A stretch of DNA of 19,604 nucleotides, taken from positions 1 to 19,604 of the forward strand of contig JAAFHG010000021.1 in NCBI GenBank assembly GCA_013297585.1. Reading direction: 5' to 3'. Numbering within the stretch: position 1 is the first letter of the stretch; every line of letters starts with the position of its first letter. Below are positions 1 to 8,804 of the stretch, in pieces. A program made the translations under genes and the position numbers. The notes beneath the pieces were generated by a model that saw only the letters and a program-made list of their open reading frames with translations, was not told the origin of the DNA and did not search any database. This stretch comes from Chitinophagales bacterium. GTDB lineage: Bacteria; Bacteroidota; Bacteroidia; Chitinophagales; Chitinophagaceae.

Positions 1-446
1 TTAAGTGCTAGCGAATTAGCAAATCGTTGCGATTTAATAGGTATACCATCTACAATGTACAATGGTGTAACACCTGCATTAAACGATGCATTGCCACGAA
101 TTGTAAGAAATGCAGTGGTAGCAGATGTGTTGACAGATTTTACACCAGCTAATTGGCCTTGCAAAAGATTGTTAGGCGACATAGCCACTAAATCTCTCGA
201 ATGATTATCGGCTGTAAATGTTGCATTGCTACCAGTTACATAATGCTTATTAATGTTGTTGTAACCAATATTTACGGTTTCTACCACATCACCATTGGCT
301 TGCTTGGCTTTTGCAAGGCTATCCATAAAGGCTTTACTTGCGGCAGATGGTTCGCTTTTTTTCTGTTGAGCGGTTGCACTATTCGTACCAATACCTAAAA
401 CAAGCAACATAAGGCTGGCAACTGAATAAGTTTTAAATTTAAACAT
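1..446 (-). CDS. SusC-like TonB-dependent receptor, N-terminal part (gene runs off the left end)
   Basis: The frame is open from an ATG at 446 to base 3, giving 148 residues, so only the beginning of the gene is present. A signal peptide (basic start, hydrophobic stretch, cleavage near ATAQQ, about residue 25) is followed by a TonB-box-like stretch (VVETVNIGYNN) and then a plug domain. The plug shows the SusC hallmarks NLLQGQLAGV, LTIRGNASF and PLYIVDGIPI. Unlike the two complete SusC proteins in this window, it has no carboxypeptidase-D-like domain between the signal peptide and the TonB box; about 30 polar, Lys/Ala/Ser-rich residues stand in its place. It starts 53 bp after the second fasciclin gene and is probably its operon partner. 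The role is inferred: an outer-membrane barrel importing a ligand captured at the surface. The substrate is unknown. Confidence 0.85.
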   Translation of the reverse strand, partial: MFKFKTYSVASLMLLVLGIGTNSATAQQKKSEPSAASKAFMDSLAKAKQANGDVVETVNIGYNNINKHYVTGSNATFTADNHSRDLVAMSPNNLLQGQLAGVKSVNTSATTAFLTIRGNASFNAGVTPLYIVDGIPIKSQRFANSLAL

Positions 447-499
447 ATCAATAGGTTAAGAGTAATAATTAATTATAGAAATCTTCACAGTAATAAACG

Positions 500-2005
500 C
501 TAGTCAACAGGATTAAGCACAAGGCACTCAACATTTAATTGTCCATTACCTACATTCGTATTTACAAAACGTATGCGCTTATCGCCACTACTTTTAAAAT
601 TGTAGGTACCAAGTACATAGTTTTGTCTATATTGAGCCAAACCACTAAAACTAAAATTGTAAGTTGTTATAGAATCGTTACCATGCCATACTGAGTAAGT
701 ACCTCTACCGCCACTTTTACCACTTACTTGAAATCTATATTTACCACGTTTAATGCCTTTTACAATTACCACCATAGAATCGCCTGGGCTATCGCCTGGA
801 AAGAATAAATGGTTATTTGGCCCATCAGGATACCATCTAAAAATAGTACCACCAGATGCTAAATTAGCTTGTGGTGCAGCACCATTTGTTGTGCCTGAAA
901 TACCGTAAGCAAAAGCCTGATTAGCAAAAAATTGATGCCATATTTGGGTTCTTTTTTTAGTAGGGCCACTAAATACTAGCGGCTTATCTATATTGTGTAT
1001 TACACCATTACGCATACTTAAATCGCTAACCGTAAATCTTGTAGTAACATCAATTAAGTTAGGGGCAGCTAAGTCCATATAAATCCAATCTTCACCATCT
1101 AGTGTAGCAAGTGTTGTATCGTATCTATCTATTAATTGCAATGCTGGCAGTGCTACATTATTGCGTGTATAACCTTTAGAGCTACCTGTACCTGCTACCA
1201 AATGATTACGCATGTATCTTACCAAGCTATCTTGCGAATAACCATTGTAATCATTAATGCCATTGGCACGTAACACCTCATTTGTTTCGGCAAATAATGT
1301 AATACGTGTTCTTACACCTAAAGCGTTAGTAAGTTTAGTTAAAGTATCCATTAAACCAGCTTTTTGTAAGCCGGAAGTAAGTATGCTAAATGTACTTGGG
1401 TTAGCCAATAAAAACTCGCCAATGGTAAGTATTGGTGGATCTAAAACACCATCCATTTTGTGCAAAAGACCATTATAGTATTCGTTATCGGTATTGTAAA
1501 TTAATGCAACTGCATTAGCCACCGCATTACTTTTAAATCCTTTAGAAATATCTATATTAATTAAATCGCCACTTGCAGATGCTGTTTCTTGTGGCCCTTG
1601 TATAAAATTGGCCGCAGCTAAAGGCCCATTACCTGGCTTAGCCAAAACAATGTGATAGCGCAATATATTGGTTAAGCTATCCAATGCAAAATCTGCCAAA
1701 CTGCTTTTACCTTTTAGGGCAAAATATTTTCTAAACCCTCTATTATCTGGCGCAAAAACAGTGTATGGCCCATAAGAATTTATAACAGATGACAAATTGG
1801 TTTTTTCAAGCCCTTCTACAAAAATGCTAAAGTTGGTATCTAGCTTAATTTGATCGAACATGAGTAGTTTTCTATCTTGTACTTGATAAGAAAATCCTAA
1901 ATCTCTACTACATGACTGCATTAAAATAATAGCAGCTAGTACTACAAGCAAGCCTACTTTGGTATACGCTTTACTTACTAACGTTAAAAAAATATTCTTT
2001 TTCAT
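500..2005 (-). CDS. Fasciclin (FAS1) lipoprotein with extra C-terminal beta-rich domain
   Basis: A 501-residue surface-type lipoprotein. The signal sequence ends in a lipobox (LMQSC, Cys32). Two FAS1 domains follow: about 46-190, with the core YTVFAPDNRGFR and the end HKMDGVLDPP, and about 195-346, with the core TLFAETNEVLR and the end NGVIHNIDKPL. FAS1 domains are known adhesion or ligand-binding folds. Residues 355-501 form a separate, aromatic- and glycine-rich, probably beta-sandwich domain (GKYRFQVSGKSGGRGTYSVW, then strand-like repeats to the end). I do not recognise its family; it looks like a binding module. The gene sits 37 bp after a susD gene and 53 bp before another susC-like gene, a position often taken in glycan loci by surface glycan-binding lipoproteins. 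A substrate-capture role is therefore inferred. No catalytic motif is visible. Confidence 0.85.
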   Translation of the reverse strand: MKKNIFLTLVSKAYTKVGLLVVLAAIILMQSCSRDLGFSYQVQDRKLLMFDQIKLDTNFSIFVEGLEKTNLSSVINSYGPYTVFAPDNRGFRKYFALKGKSSLADFALDSLTNILRYHIVLAKPGNGPLAAANFIQGPQETASASGDLINIDISKGFKSNAVANAVALIYNTDNEYYNGLLHKMDGVLDPPILTIGEFLLANPSTFSILTSGLQKAGLMDTLTKLTNALGVRTRITLFAETNEVLRANGINDYNGYSQDSLVRYMRNHLVAGTGSSKGYTRNNVALPALQLIDRYDTTLATLDGEDWIYMDLAAPNLIDVTTRFTVSDLSMRNGVIHNIDKPLVFSGPTKKRTQIWHQFFANQAFAYGISGTTNGAAPQANLASGGTIFRWYPDGPNNHLFFPGDSPGDSMVVIVKGIKRGKYRFQVSGKSGGRGTYSVWHGNDSITTYNFSFSGLAQYRQNYVLGTYNFKSSGDKRIRFVNTNVGNGQLNVECLVLNPVD

Positions 2006-2026
2006 GAAGAAGCTGTTTATATGTAT

Positions 2027-2046
2027 TTAATAAATGAATTTATTAA
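2027..2046. repeat. Perfect AT-rich inverted repeat over the susD stop codon
   Basis: TTAATAAAT and ATTTATTAA are perfect 9-base complements separated by only GA. The repeat includes the stop codon (2043-2045) of the susD-like gene and lies just before the downstream fasciclin gene. As RNA it could form an A/U stem of about 8 bp with a tetraloop. It has no G/C content and no U-tract, so it is not a convincing terminator. An RNA stability or processing element is possible, and chance in AT-rich DNA is also possible. Confidence 0.4.
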
Positions 2047-3497
2047 CGATAAAAAGGATTTTGAACTAGCTGATTGTTAGCTTGAATTTCACTTTGTGCT
2101 ATTGGTAAATACCAACTTCTAGGGTCAATAATTCTACTTCTAATTAACTGGCGGTCGCCTACAATGCGTGATAGTACCACTCTATCTATTAGAAATTCTG
2201 GCTTATTGGTATTGGTAGCTATACGCACTAAATCAAACCACCTTTTACCTTCATGCGCTAGCTCCATTGCGCGTTCTTTCATAATAATATCTATCATCAA
2301 AGCAGGATCTGAATTGCCATTTAAAAATCCACCTTTTGTTTCATCATAAGGTGCTAATGCAACTCTGGCTCTAACAGTGTCTATTAAGGTAATGGCTTCT
2401 CTTTTTTGTTCTGGACTACCTAAAAAAACCAATGCTTCTGCTTTCATTAACATTACATCTGGCAAGCGATATACCATAAAATTGGGATCGTTAGCCGTAC
2501 GTGAAATAGCAGTGTTATTGTTTGTTAAACCATTGTATTTCCATGCCCCATTACCTTGCGTGTACGTGTTGTACAAACCACGCATTAAATCTTTTTCACC
2601 ATTGAAATAGTTGATTAATATATTGTTAGTAGTACCAACAACACCTCGTAAGCCATTGTTTTCATTTATACCATTATCAAATTGAACTTCAAAAACACTT
2701 TCAGTACTATTTTTTTGACTAAAAATAGTCAACCAATCTGCACCTGGCACCAATTGATATTGTGCAGTATTTGCCAATACTTTTTGTGCAGCATCGGCTG
2801 CTAATTGATATTTAGCACGCCACAAATACACATCTGCTTGTAACGCATTTACAGCAGCTTTTGTAGCTCTACCACGGGTTTCTGGATTGCTATTGTAAGC
2901 AGTAGGTATAGAGGCATCTGCTTCTAACAAGTCTGCTTCTATTTGATTTAATATAGAATCAGCAGGCGATTTTGGTAAAAAATATTTTACATCATCGCTA
3001 CTTGGTGCTTGCAATACTAATGGCACTTCTTTAAAAGTTCTTACCAAATAGAAATAACCCAAGGCTCTTAAAAACTTAGCTTCGGCAACAATTTTTTTAC
3101 TATCAGCATCCGAAAAATTATTGTCAAACCCTGGAATTCTAGGTACAAACTCAATTACCAAATTAACCCTACCAATCATGTTGTAAACACTACGCCAATC
3201 GCAATAACTTAATGTTTTATCTAAGTTTTGCATGTATAAGGTATTGGTAATAGGAAAGTTTACCAAATCAGCTCTTATTTCGCCCCAAGTTAAAGCTTGG
3301 GTTACTGTGCCTTGTAATCCATCGTAACAGCCAATGATAGCAGCAGTAGCATCATCTTTTGTTTTAAAAAAATCTTCTTTTGTAATTGCATTTTCAGGCT
3401 TTAGCTCTAAAAATTTTTTACAGCTACTAAGGCTCACAGATAGTAAAATTACTATGCTAAGTGTGGTAAGTAACTGTTGTTTTACCAAAATACGCAT
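2043..3497 (-). CDS. SusD/RagB-family nutrient-binding outer-membrane lipoprotein
   Basis: A 484-residue lipoprotein, with the signal sequence ending in a lipobox (LSSC, Cys26) followed by KKFLELKPENAITKEDFF, a typical SusD N-terminus. The helical TPR-like body includes AEAKFLRALGYFYLVRTF (about residue 145), and the C-terminal half carries the family signatures LMKAEALVFLG and KERAMELAHEGKRWFDLVR. It ends in SWYLPIAQSEIQANNQLVQNPFYR; an I/IPxxEIxxNxxLxQNP tail is standard for the family. SusD proteins form the lid on the SusC barrel and help bind the incoming ligand at the cell surface. The gene follows its susC partner by 45 bp and lies between two fasciclin-protein genes. The ligand cannot be read from the sequence. 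Length is normal for the family. Confidence 0.95.
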   Translation of the reverse strand: MRILVKQQLLTTLSIVILLSVSLSSCKKFLELKPENAITKEDFFKTKDDATAAIIGCYDGLQGTVTQALTWGEIRADLVNFPITNTLYMQNLDKTLSYCDWRSVYNMIGRVNLVIEFVPRIPGFDNNFSDADSKKIVAEAKFLRALGYFYLVRTFKEVPLVLQAPSSDDVKYFLPKSPADSILNQIEADLLEADASIPTAYNSNPETRGRATKAAVNALQADVYLWRAKYQLAADAAQKVLANTAQYQLVPGADWLTIFSQKNSTESVFEVQFDNGINENNGLRGVVGTTNNILINYFNGEKDLMRGLYNTYTQGNGAWKYNGLTNNNTAISRTANDPNFMVYRLPDVMLMKAEALVFLGSPEQKREAITLIDTVRARVALAPYDETKGGFLNGNSDPALMIDIIMKERAMELAHEGKRWFDLVRIATNTNKPEFLIDRVVLSRIVGDRQLIRSRIIDPRSWYLPIAQSEIQANNQLVQNPFYR

Positions 3498-3542
3498 CTT
3501 GTATAATTTATTAAATAATAAAATAATATAATAACTTGTCGC

Positions 3543-6500
3543 TTAAAATCTTACTGTCATGGCCAGTGTAAAGCCTCTTGTTCTTGGGTTTTGACCTTCA
3601 TCTATACCAATAGAGCTTGGGCTACCGCTAATGCCTATTTCAGGATCAGCACCAGTATAATTTGTCCACGTAAACAGATTATTAATCAGCAATTGGGCAT
3701 TAACACCTTTTAATTTCATTTTTTGTACAAGCTTAGTTGGCAAAGTGTAACCAAATGATATTTGCGACAATCTAGCATAAGAACCATCTTCTACCCAACG
3801 GCTTGATGGTAATGAGTTTCTTACATCAGAATCAAGCGCTCTTGGCATATTGGTAATATCGCCCTGCTTGCGCCAGCGACGTAATACTGATTTAGCTTGG
3901 TTAATATTTGCAGGAAATGTGCTACTAGGCGAGTACATTCTTTCTAAATTGTAACGCATGGCGTTAATAATGTTGTTGCCATATTGGAAATTGAAGAACA
4001 AGGTTAAACTGAATGCCTTGTAGTTCATATTGCTTCTAAAACCACCAAAGAATAATGGATTCGCATTACCAATTAATACTCTGTCTTGGTCATCAATAAT
4101 ACCGTCGTTATTATAATCTTGGTAAATAGCATCACCACCTTTTAAAATATCGCCAGTGGCAGAACCAATTTTCATGTATTTGGGTGTTACACCATCTGCT
4201 TCAAATACTCTACCGCCTTTTGCATCTTTTACAACGGCGTCATCATCTGTTGCATAAACACCTAAGAATTTAAGACCATAATATGTACCAAGTGCATCGC
4301 CTTGTTTTACTTGGTTTACAAAACCACCCGCACCACGGCTAGTAAATGTAAGTGTACCACCAGGTAATGAAGTTACTAAATTAAAACTACGTGCTATATT
4401 GAAAGATACATCCCAAGCCAGCTTGTTTCTAGATTTTGGTTTTAAAATAGCAGCTTGTACATCTAACTCTATACCTTGGTTTCTAATATTACCTAAGTTA
4501 TTGGTAATACTGCCTAAGCCACTTGAAGATGGTAAACCTAGACCGTATATCAATTTTTTAGTTTCTTTTGAATACACATCTACATCAAATCCAAAACGAC
4601 CATCAAAAAAACTAGCTTCTAAACCCAAATTCGCTTGTTCTACAATTTCCCATTGTAAATTGTTAAGTTCAGCATTAGATTGAGCAATACCAGTTTGGCC
4701 AAGGTAGTTGGCACCAGCATTAAACTGGCTGATGTAAGTATAAGCACCTATACCGCCTTGGTTACCCGTTTGCCCCCAAGAACCTTTTAATTTTAACTCA
4801 TTAACAAATCTTGCATTCTTCATAAAAGGCTCTTTTAATATGCGCCAGAATGCAGATACACCTGGAAAGTTTGCATATTTTTTAGAACCACCAAATTTTG
4901 AAGAACCATCTCTTCTCATTGTAAGGCTAAGGCTGTATTTATCATCGTAAAACATGTTGGCTTGTGCTACATAAGACACCGTATTCTCGAAAGAAGTACT
5001 GGTACCTATAAAGTCTATACGTGATGGACCATTAAGTGTTTGTATTTCTGAAGAAGGGTTAGCATACCCTCTTTCTTGCAACTGAAACTGTTTAAAAGTT
5101 TGAACCGTATTGGCTAGTAAACCATTTACTCTTAACTTATTAAATGTTTTATTGTACTTTATAAAGTTGTTAATTACTACTTGCGTTCTTTCAAAATCTC
5201 TAGTTTCTACTCTATTAAATCCTCTATCATTCCATATTAAACCGGTTGCAATAGCTGGTGCATAGTAGTAACCGTTTTCACCTAGGTAGTTTAGTGATGT
5301 TGTATTCTCAAAATTTAGTCCACTACCAATATCGTATCTTAAGGCAATATTGGGTTGTAAGTTGTAACTAACCGTATAGTTGGTTACAGCATTTGCCCAA
5401 GCTACGGGGTTATCTAAATTGTTTTGAATACCACCCAATGACATATAATCACTTAAAGGCTTACCAGTTACTAAATCAACATCGTAAACAGGCATACTTG
5501 GTGCCTTAATAAGCGATGTATAATATACTGTACCACCGCTAGAAGTATTGGCCAAATTGGTATTTTTACTTCTGGTAAATGGAATATTTGCAGAGAAGTT
5601 TAAACGTTTAGACACTTTATAATCTAGGTTAAAACGACCAGTAGCACGCTGAAAACCAGTACCAATGCTTGAACCTTTATTATCGGTAAATGATGTACCA
5701 AAACTATATTTAACCGATTCGCCACCACCATTTAAGCTAAGGCTATAGTTTTGTGTAAGGGCTGTTCGTCTTATTAAATCGTTCCATTTTGTATCAGATT
5801 GGTAGTACCAATATGAAAAATATGTAGGATCGTTTAAATGCGCTCTAGTAGCATCTAAGTAAGGGTTAAGTGTGCCCGCATTTTGCATCGCTTCTAAACG
5901 CATTACTTTGTATTCGGCTGCGTTTAATACTGGAATGGCTGGCGGTGCTTCCTGAAAGCCCCAAGATGAATTTAAAGTAATATTTGTAACTGCTTTTCTA
6001 CCTCTTTTAGTAGTAACAATTACCACACCATTTGCAGCTCTAGAGCCGTAAATAGCCGCACCACTACCATCTTTCAAAATGTCAATACGTTCAATATCTA
6101 GTGGGTTAATATCGGCTAATGGATTGATACGAGCTTGACCAGTTTGCGCCGAGTTGCCATCAAACGGTGATGAAATAATAGGAATACCATCTATAACAAA
6201 TAGCGGATCGTTACCAGAACCAATAGAACTAGCACCACGAATACGAATATCAATACCAGCACCAGGGTCACCACTACTAGATACTACTTGTACACCAGCA
6301 GCTCTACCTTGTATCATTTGATCAATAGATGTAACCGGTTGTTCGGTAAAAACTTCACCTTTAATAGTACTTACAGATGATGACAAGTCTCTTTTAACAA
6401 TATCGCTAAAACCGTTAGATACTTTAGGCTTACTAGTACCTACTACAATAACCTCGTCCATATTACCGCCTTTATCACGCTCTAGCGTAATACTAAAAAC

Positions 6501-6806
6501 GGTGCGGTTACCAATTTCTATCAATCTACTTTCGTAGCTAATAAATGCCACACGAAGTTTGTTTTTTGTGTCGGCTATTTTAAGGGTAAAATTACCGTCT
6601 TCATCGGTCATTACACCGTTTACCTGACGTTCGTTACTATTAACTTCTGTGATAGAAGCGGCAGCCAAGGGCTTACCAGTTTTTACGTCTGTAACATTTC
6701 CTTTAATAACTACCCTTGGTGCTTGTGCATGCAAAATGCATGTACATATTAGCAGCGCCAAGAATAACATTAAACAGCTTTTGGAAGCTAATATAAATTT
6801 CTTCAT
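3543..6806 (-). CDS. SusC/RagA-family TonB-dependent outer-membrane transporter (no STN domain)
   Basis: A 1087-residue protein. The signal peptide is cleaved near LHAQA (residue 28). A carboxypeptidase-regulatory-like domain covers about 32-108 (KGNVTDVKTGKPLAAASI, DGNFTL), with a TonB box at about 116-123 (DEVIVVGT). The plug is at about 140-265 (QMIQGRAAGVQVV, IRIRGASSIGSGNDPLFVIDGIPI, ILKDGSGAAIYGSRAANGV), followed by a long 22-strand-type barrel ending in FTLAMTVRF, with the expected terminal aromatic. It has no N-terminal STN signalling domain, so it is not expected to talk to a FecR-type anti-sigma factor, in contrast to the SusC at 13071-16508. It is flanked by a fasciclin lipoprotein gene (66 bp upstream) and its susD partner (45 bp downstream). 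It is inferred to import an unidentified ligand delivered by SusD and perhaps by the fasciclin proteins. Confidence 0.96.
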   Translation of the reverse strand: MKKFILASKSCLMLFLALLICTCILHAQAPRVVIKGNVTDVKTGKPLAAASITEVNSNERQVNGVMTDEDGNFTLKIADTKNKLRVAFISYESRLIEIGNRTVFSITLERDKGGNMDEVIVVGTSKPKVSNGFSDIVKRDLSSSVSTIKGEVFTEQPVTSIDQMIQGRAAGVQVVSSSGDPGAGIDIRIRGASSIGSGNDPLFVIDGIPIISSPFDGNSAQTGQARINPLADINPLDIERIDILKDGSGAAIYGSRAANGVVIVTTKRGRKAVTNITLNSSWGFQEAPPAIPVLNAAEYKVMRLEAMQNAGTLNPYLDATRAHLNDPTYFSYWYYQSDTKWNDLIRRTALTQNYSLSLNGGGESVKYSFGTSFTDNKGSSIGTGFQRATGRFNLDYKVSKRLNFSANIPFTRSKNTNLANTSSGGTVYYTSLIKAPSMPVYDVDLVTGKPLSDYMSLGGIQNNLDNPVAWANAVTNYTVSYNLQPNIALRYDIGSGLNFENTTSLNYLGENGYYYAPAIATGLIWNDRGFNRVETRDFERTQVVINNFIKYNKTFNKLRVNGLLANTVQTFKQFQLQERGYANPSSEIQTLNGPSRIDFIGTSTSFENTVSYVAQANMFYDDKYSLSLTMRRDGSSKFGGSKKYANFPGVSAFWRILKEPFMKNARFVNELKLKGSWGQTGNQGGIGAYTYISQFNAGANYLGQTGIAQSNAELNNLQWEIVEQANLGLEASFFDGRFGFDVDVYSKETKKLIYGLGLPSSSGLGSITNNLGNIRNQGIELDVQAAILKPKSRNKLAWDVSFNIARSFNLVTSLPGGTLTFTSRGAGGFVNQVKQGDALGTYYGLKFLGVYATDDDAVVKDAKGGRVFEADGVTPKYMKIGSATGDILKGGDAIYQDYNNDGIIDDQDRVLIGNANPLFFGGFRSNMNYKAFSLTLFFNFQYGNNIINAMRYNLERMYSPSSTFPANINQAKSVLRRWRKQGDITNMPRALDSDVRNSLPSSRWVEDGSYARLSQISFGYTLPTKLVQKMKLKGVNAQLLINNLFTWTNYTGADPEIGISGSPSSIGIDEGQNPRTRGFTLAMTVRF

Positions 6807-6872
6807 AACAGTATGGTTTCAAATTGTTTTATCAACAAAAAATTATTTAAAATACTCATAAAAAATACTAGC

Positions 6873-8447
6873 CTATCTTGGTATAAGAATCTTATCTACT
6901 TTATATAAGTAGCCATTTGTAGTGGTAGCCGATTTGTATGCGAATGGCAATGTAATATTGGCAACTGTACCCAAATTGGTAGTGGCCGTGGCCGTAGTAC
7001 CACTATTGGTAAATATCAAGTTATTGGTATTTGCATACAGTGTAGTTACTGTACCAGTAACAGATGCGTTTGTAGCCATATTTTGATCAATAACGTGGTT
7101 TCTAATAATATTTTGAAACTGCGTATTGGTAAGTTGTACACCATCCAAAGTCATTTTAACTACATCGAAATTGGCTGCAATAAAGGCTGCGTTGGTAGGC
7201 GCAAAAATTGTTGATGCTTTACCAGTTGTAGCGTAGGTTGTAACTACACCACTACGTTGAAAAGCATACATAAACATAGATAATTCTGGATCGATAGATG
7301 CCTGACCTATTACGCTTCTAAATCTGTCTGACTGAGGAAAATTTCTATTAATTAAATGCACCATACCATTACTTGCAAGTACATCACTTCTAACAAAATT
7401 TGCGGCATTAAGTACAGGTACAACTTCACCTAAAACAGATAAGTAGTTTACGCCAGCGGGTTTAGTTAAAAATCTGTTCATTGTATACCCAACAGCTGTA
7501 TCTGCAATAAAGTAAGGCGTAAGTAAATATTGAATATAAGTAGGCGATAGTGCGGCAATCTTGTTAGTAACATTTGGGGCAATTCTAGCCAAAGCTGGTG
7601 CTATAAAAGCATCAAGCGAATCGTTGATCGGCATTAAAATATTGGTAAATACTGGGTCACCGCCTTGATCTACAGCATTTGTATTTTGCCTAAACTCTAT
7701 AGATGTATACACATTGTTAAGCAAACTATACGTTTTATTAAATATAGAATCAATAGTTGCATCACCATTTCTATCAAAACTATTTAGTCTATCATAAGCA
7801 CTATCTGCCACTACTTGCATCAGCTTGTAGAAAGTACTATTTTTAAAATAAGCATCGCTAGAAAGTAATTGCTCTAAATTAATTCTTGGAACAAGTACTG
7901 TACCTATACCATGTATTACAGCATTTGCAGAACTAATATCTCTTAAAGCTTTAATTACAATTATATTATTAACTTTCAATGTATCTGGTACCGTTACATC
8001 AATCGTTAAAAATTTACCACCTCTTGTAAGAAACAATTTATCGTTATAAATTTTGTAACGCTGTTGCAATGCGTAGAAGTACCAGCCATTATTAGTAATA
8101 TGAAAGTTTAAAACAGGATACAAGGAATCTACCGGTACGTCACTTATAGACGCGTAGCCTTTGGTAGCTAAATATTCTCGAAAAGCGTTGTTAACTGGCG
8201 CAAATACAGTGTACAAACCACCACTATTAATTTGCTTTACTAAACCTACCCTATCCAATCCTTCGGCAAACATAGAAAAGCTAGTGTCTTCTTTTAACTT
8301 ATCGTACACAGATACTGCCGAAACACCCGTATCATTATAATACTCATCAAACTTCTTTTTGCACCCCACAATAAATACTAGAGAAAATGCAAACAATACT
8401 AGCAGAGAGCGTATTGCGTACATTGTAGATTTTGAAAAATTAATCAT
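6873..8447 (-). CDS. Three-domain fasciclin (FAS1) lipoprotein
   Basis: A 524-residue lipoprotein and the first gene of the left-hand operon. The lipobox is IVGC (Cys29) followed by KKKFDEYY. Three FAS1 units can be traced by their core and closing motifs: about 47-187 (YTVFAPVNNAFREYL, then AVIHGIGTVLVP), about 190-372 (divergent, closing with NGMVHLINRNF) and about 378-524 (STIFAPTNAAF, closing with GYLYKVDKILIP). Within the second unit, residues 225-233 read DRNGDATID, resembling a calcium-binding EF-type loop. The ATG at 8447 is used; a second in-frame Met at residue 9 (8423) would leave the signal sequence intact and is an equally possible start. FAS1 folds are associated with adhesion and ligand binding. 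Next to susC/susD, the inferred role is surface ligand capture or organising the uptake complex. No enzymatic motif is seen. Confidence 0.87.
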   Translation of the reverse strand: MINFSKSTMYAIRSLLVLFAFSLVFIVGCKKKFDEYYNDTGVSAVSVYDKLKEDTSFSMFAEGLDRVGLVKQINSGGLYTVFAPVNNAFREYLATKGYASISDVPVDSLYPVLNFHITNNGWYFYALQQRYKIYNDKLFLTRGGKFLTIDVTVPDTLKVNNIIVIKALRDISSANAVIHGIGTVLVPRINLEQLLSSDAYFKNSTFYKLMQVVADSAYDRLNSFDRNGDATIDSIFNKTYSLLNNVYTSIEFRQNTNAVDQGGDPVFTNILMPINDSLDAFIAPALARIAPNVTNKIAALSPTYIQYLLTPYFIADTAVGYTMNRFLTKPAGVNYLSVLGEVVPVLNAANFVRSDVLASNGMVHLINRNFPQSDRFRSVIGQASIDPELSMFMYAFQRSGVVTTYATTGKASTIFAPTNAAFIAANFDVVKMTLDGVQLTNTQFQNIIRNHVIDQNMATNASVTGTVTTLYANTNNLIFTNSGTTATATTNLGTVANITLPFAYKSATTTNGYLYKVDKILIPR

Positions 8448-8545
8448 TCCATTTTATTTTTAAATTACTATAATAAAAATCTATAAAATACTCATTTACA
8501 ATATAAGAATCCAAAATAAAGCCCAAAAGAGTACCTATTCAACAG

Positions 8546-8574
8546 TTAATAATTGTAGTATTAACAATTATTAA
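8546..8574. repeat. 11-bp perfect inverted repeat in the fasciclin operon leader
   Basis: TTAATAATTGT (8546-8556) and ACAATTATTAA (8564-8574) are exact complements around a 7-base spacer (AGTATTA). The repeat lies about 100 bp upstream of the first fasciclin gene, inside the predicted leader. It could be a regulator-binding palindrome or an RNA hairpin; its A/T composition makes the RNA stem weak. The role is unknown. Confidence 0.45.
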
Positions 8575-8589
8575 AGTTGACATATTAAA

Positions 8590-8606
8590 GGACTTAAAAT
8601 AAGTCC
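8590..8606 (-). repeat. Short leader hairpin (GGACTTA stem)
   Basis: Read on the minus strand, GGACTTA-TTT-TAAGTCC forms a perfect 7-bp stem with a 3-base loop, followed by TTTAAT. It is a possible attenuator or RNA-processing hairpin in the leader of the fasciclin operon, about 140 nt before the start codon. The U-tract is too short for a confident terminator call. Confidence 0.4.
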
Positions 8607-8804
8607 GCTGTAAACACATTAAAATTTTAGTAGCTTAACTATAATTACCTAGCCAGATAACTCAAAAAGTATGTAAAAATCCCGTTTTGTAAATTGTTGC
8701 ATCCCTAAAAAAGGGGTGCTTAAGTTTTCGTAATTAGGTAGAAGTAGCAACATTTTCGCAATCGTTTACGGTATTTAGGAATTAAGTATTCAACACTCGC
8801 CGCA

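Noticed and set aside
201..398. Plus-strand open frame of 65 residues
   Set aside because: It lies opposite the SusC-like N-terminal coding sequence, which has clear family motifs; the plus-strand translation has no recognisable features.
7748..7774. Dockerin domain in the three-domain FAS1 protein
   Set aside because: Only one calcium-like loop is present and the paired second loop and helices of a dockerin are missing.
500..8447. Duplicated transposon or recombined copy, because SusC/SusD genes recur
   Set aside because: The SusC and SusD copies differ in domain make-up, length and sequence; no terminal repeats, transposase or target duplications were seen.
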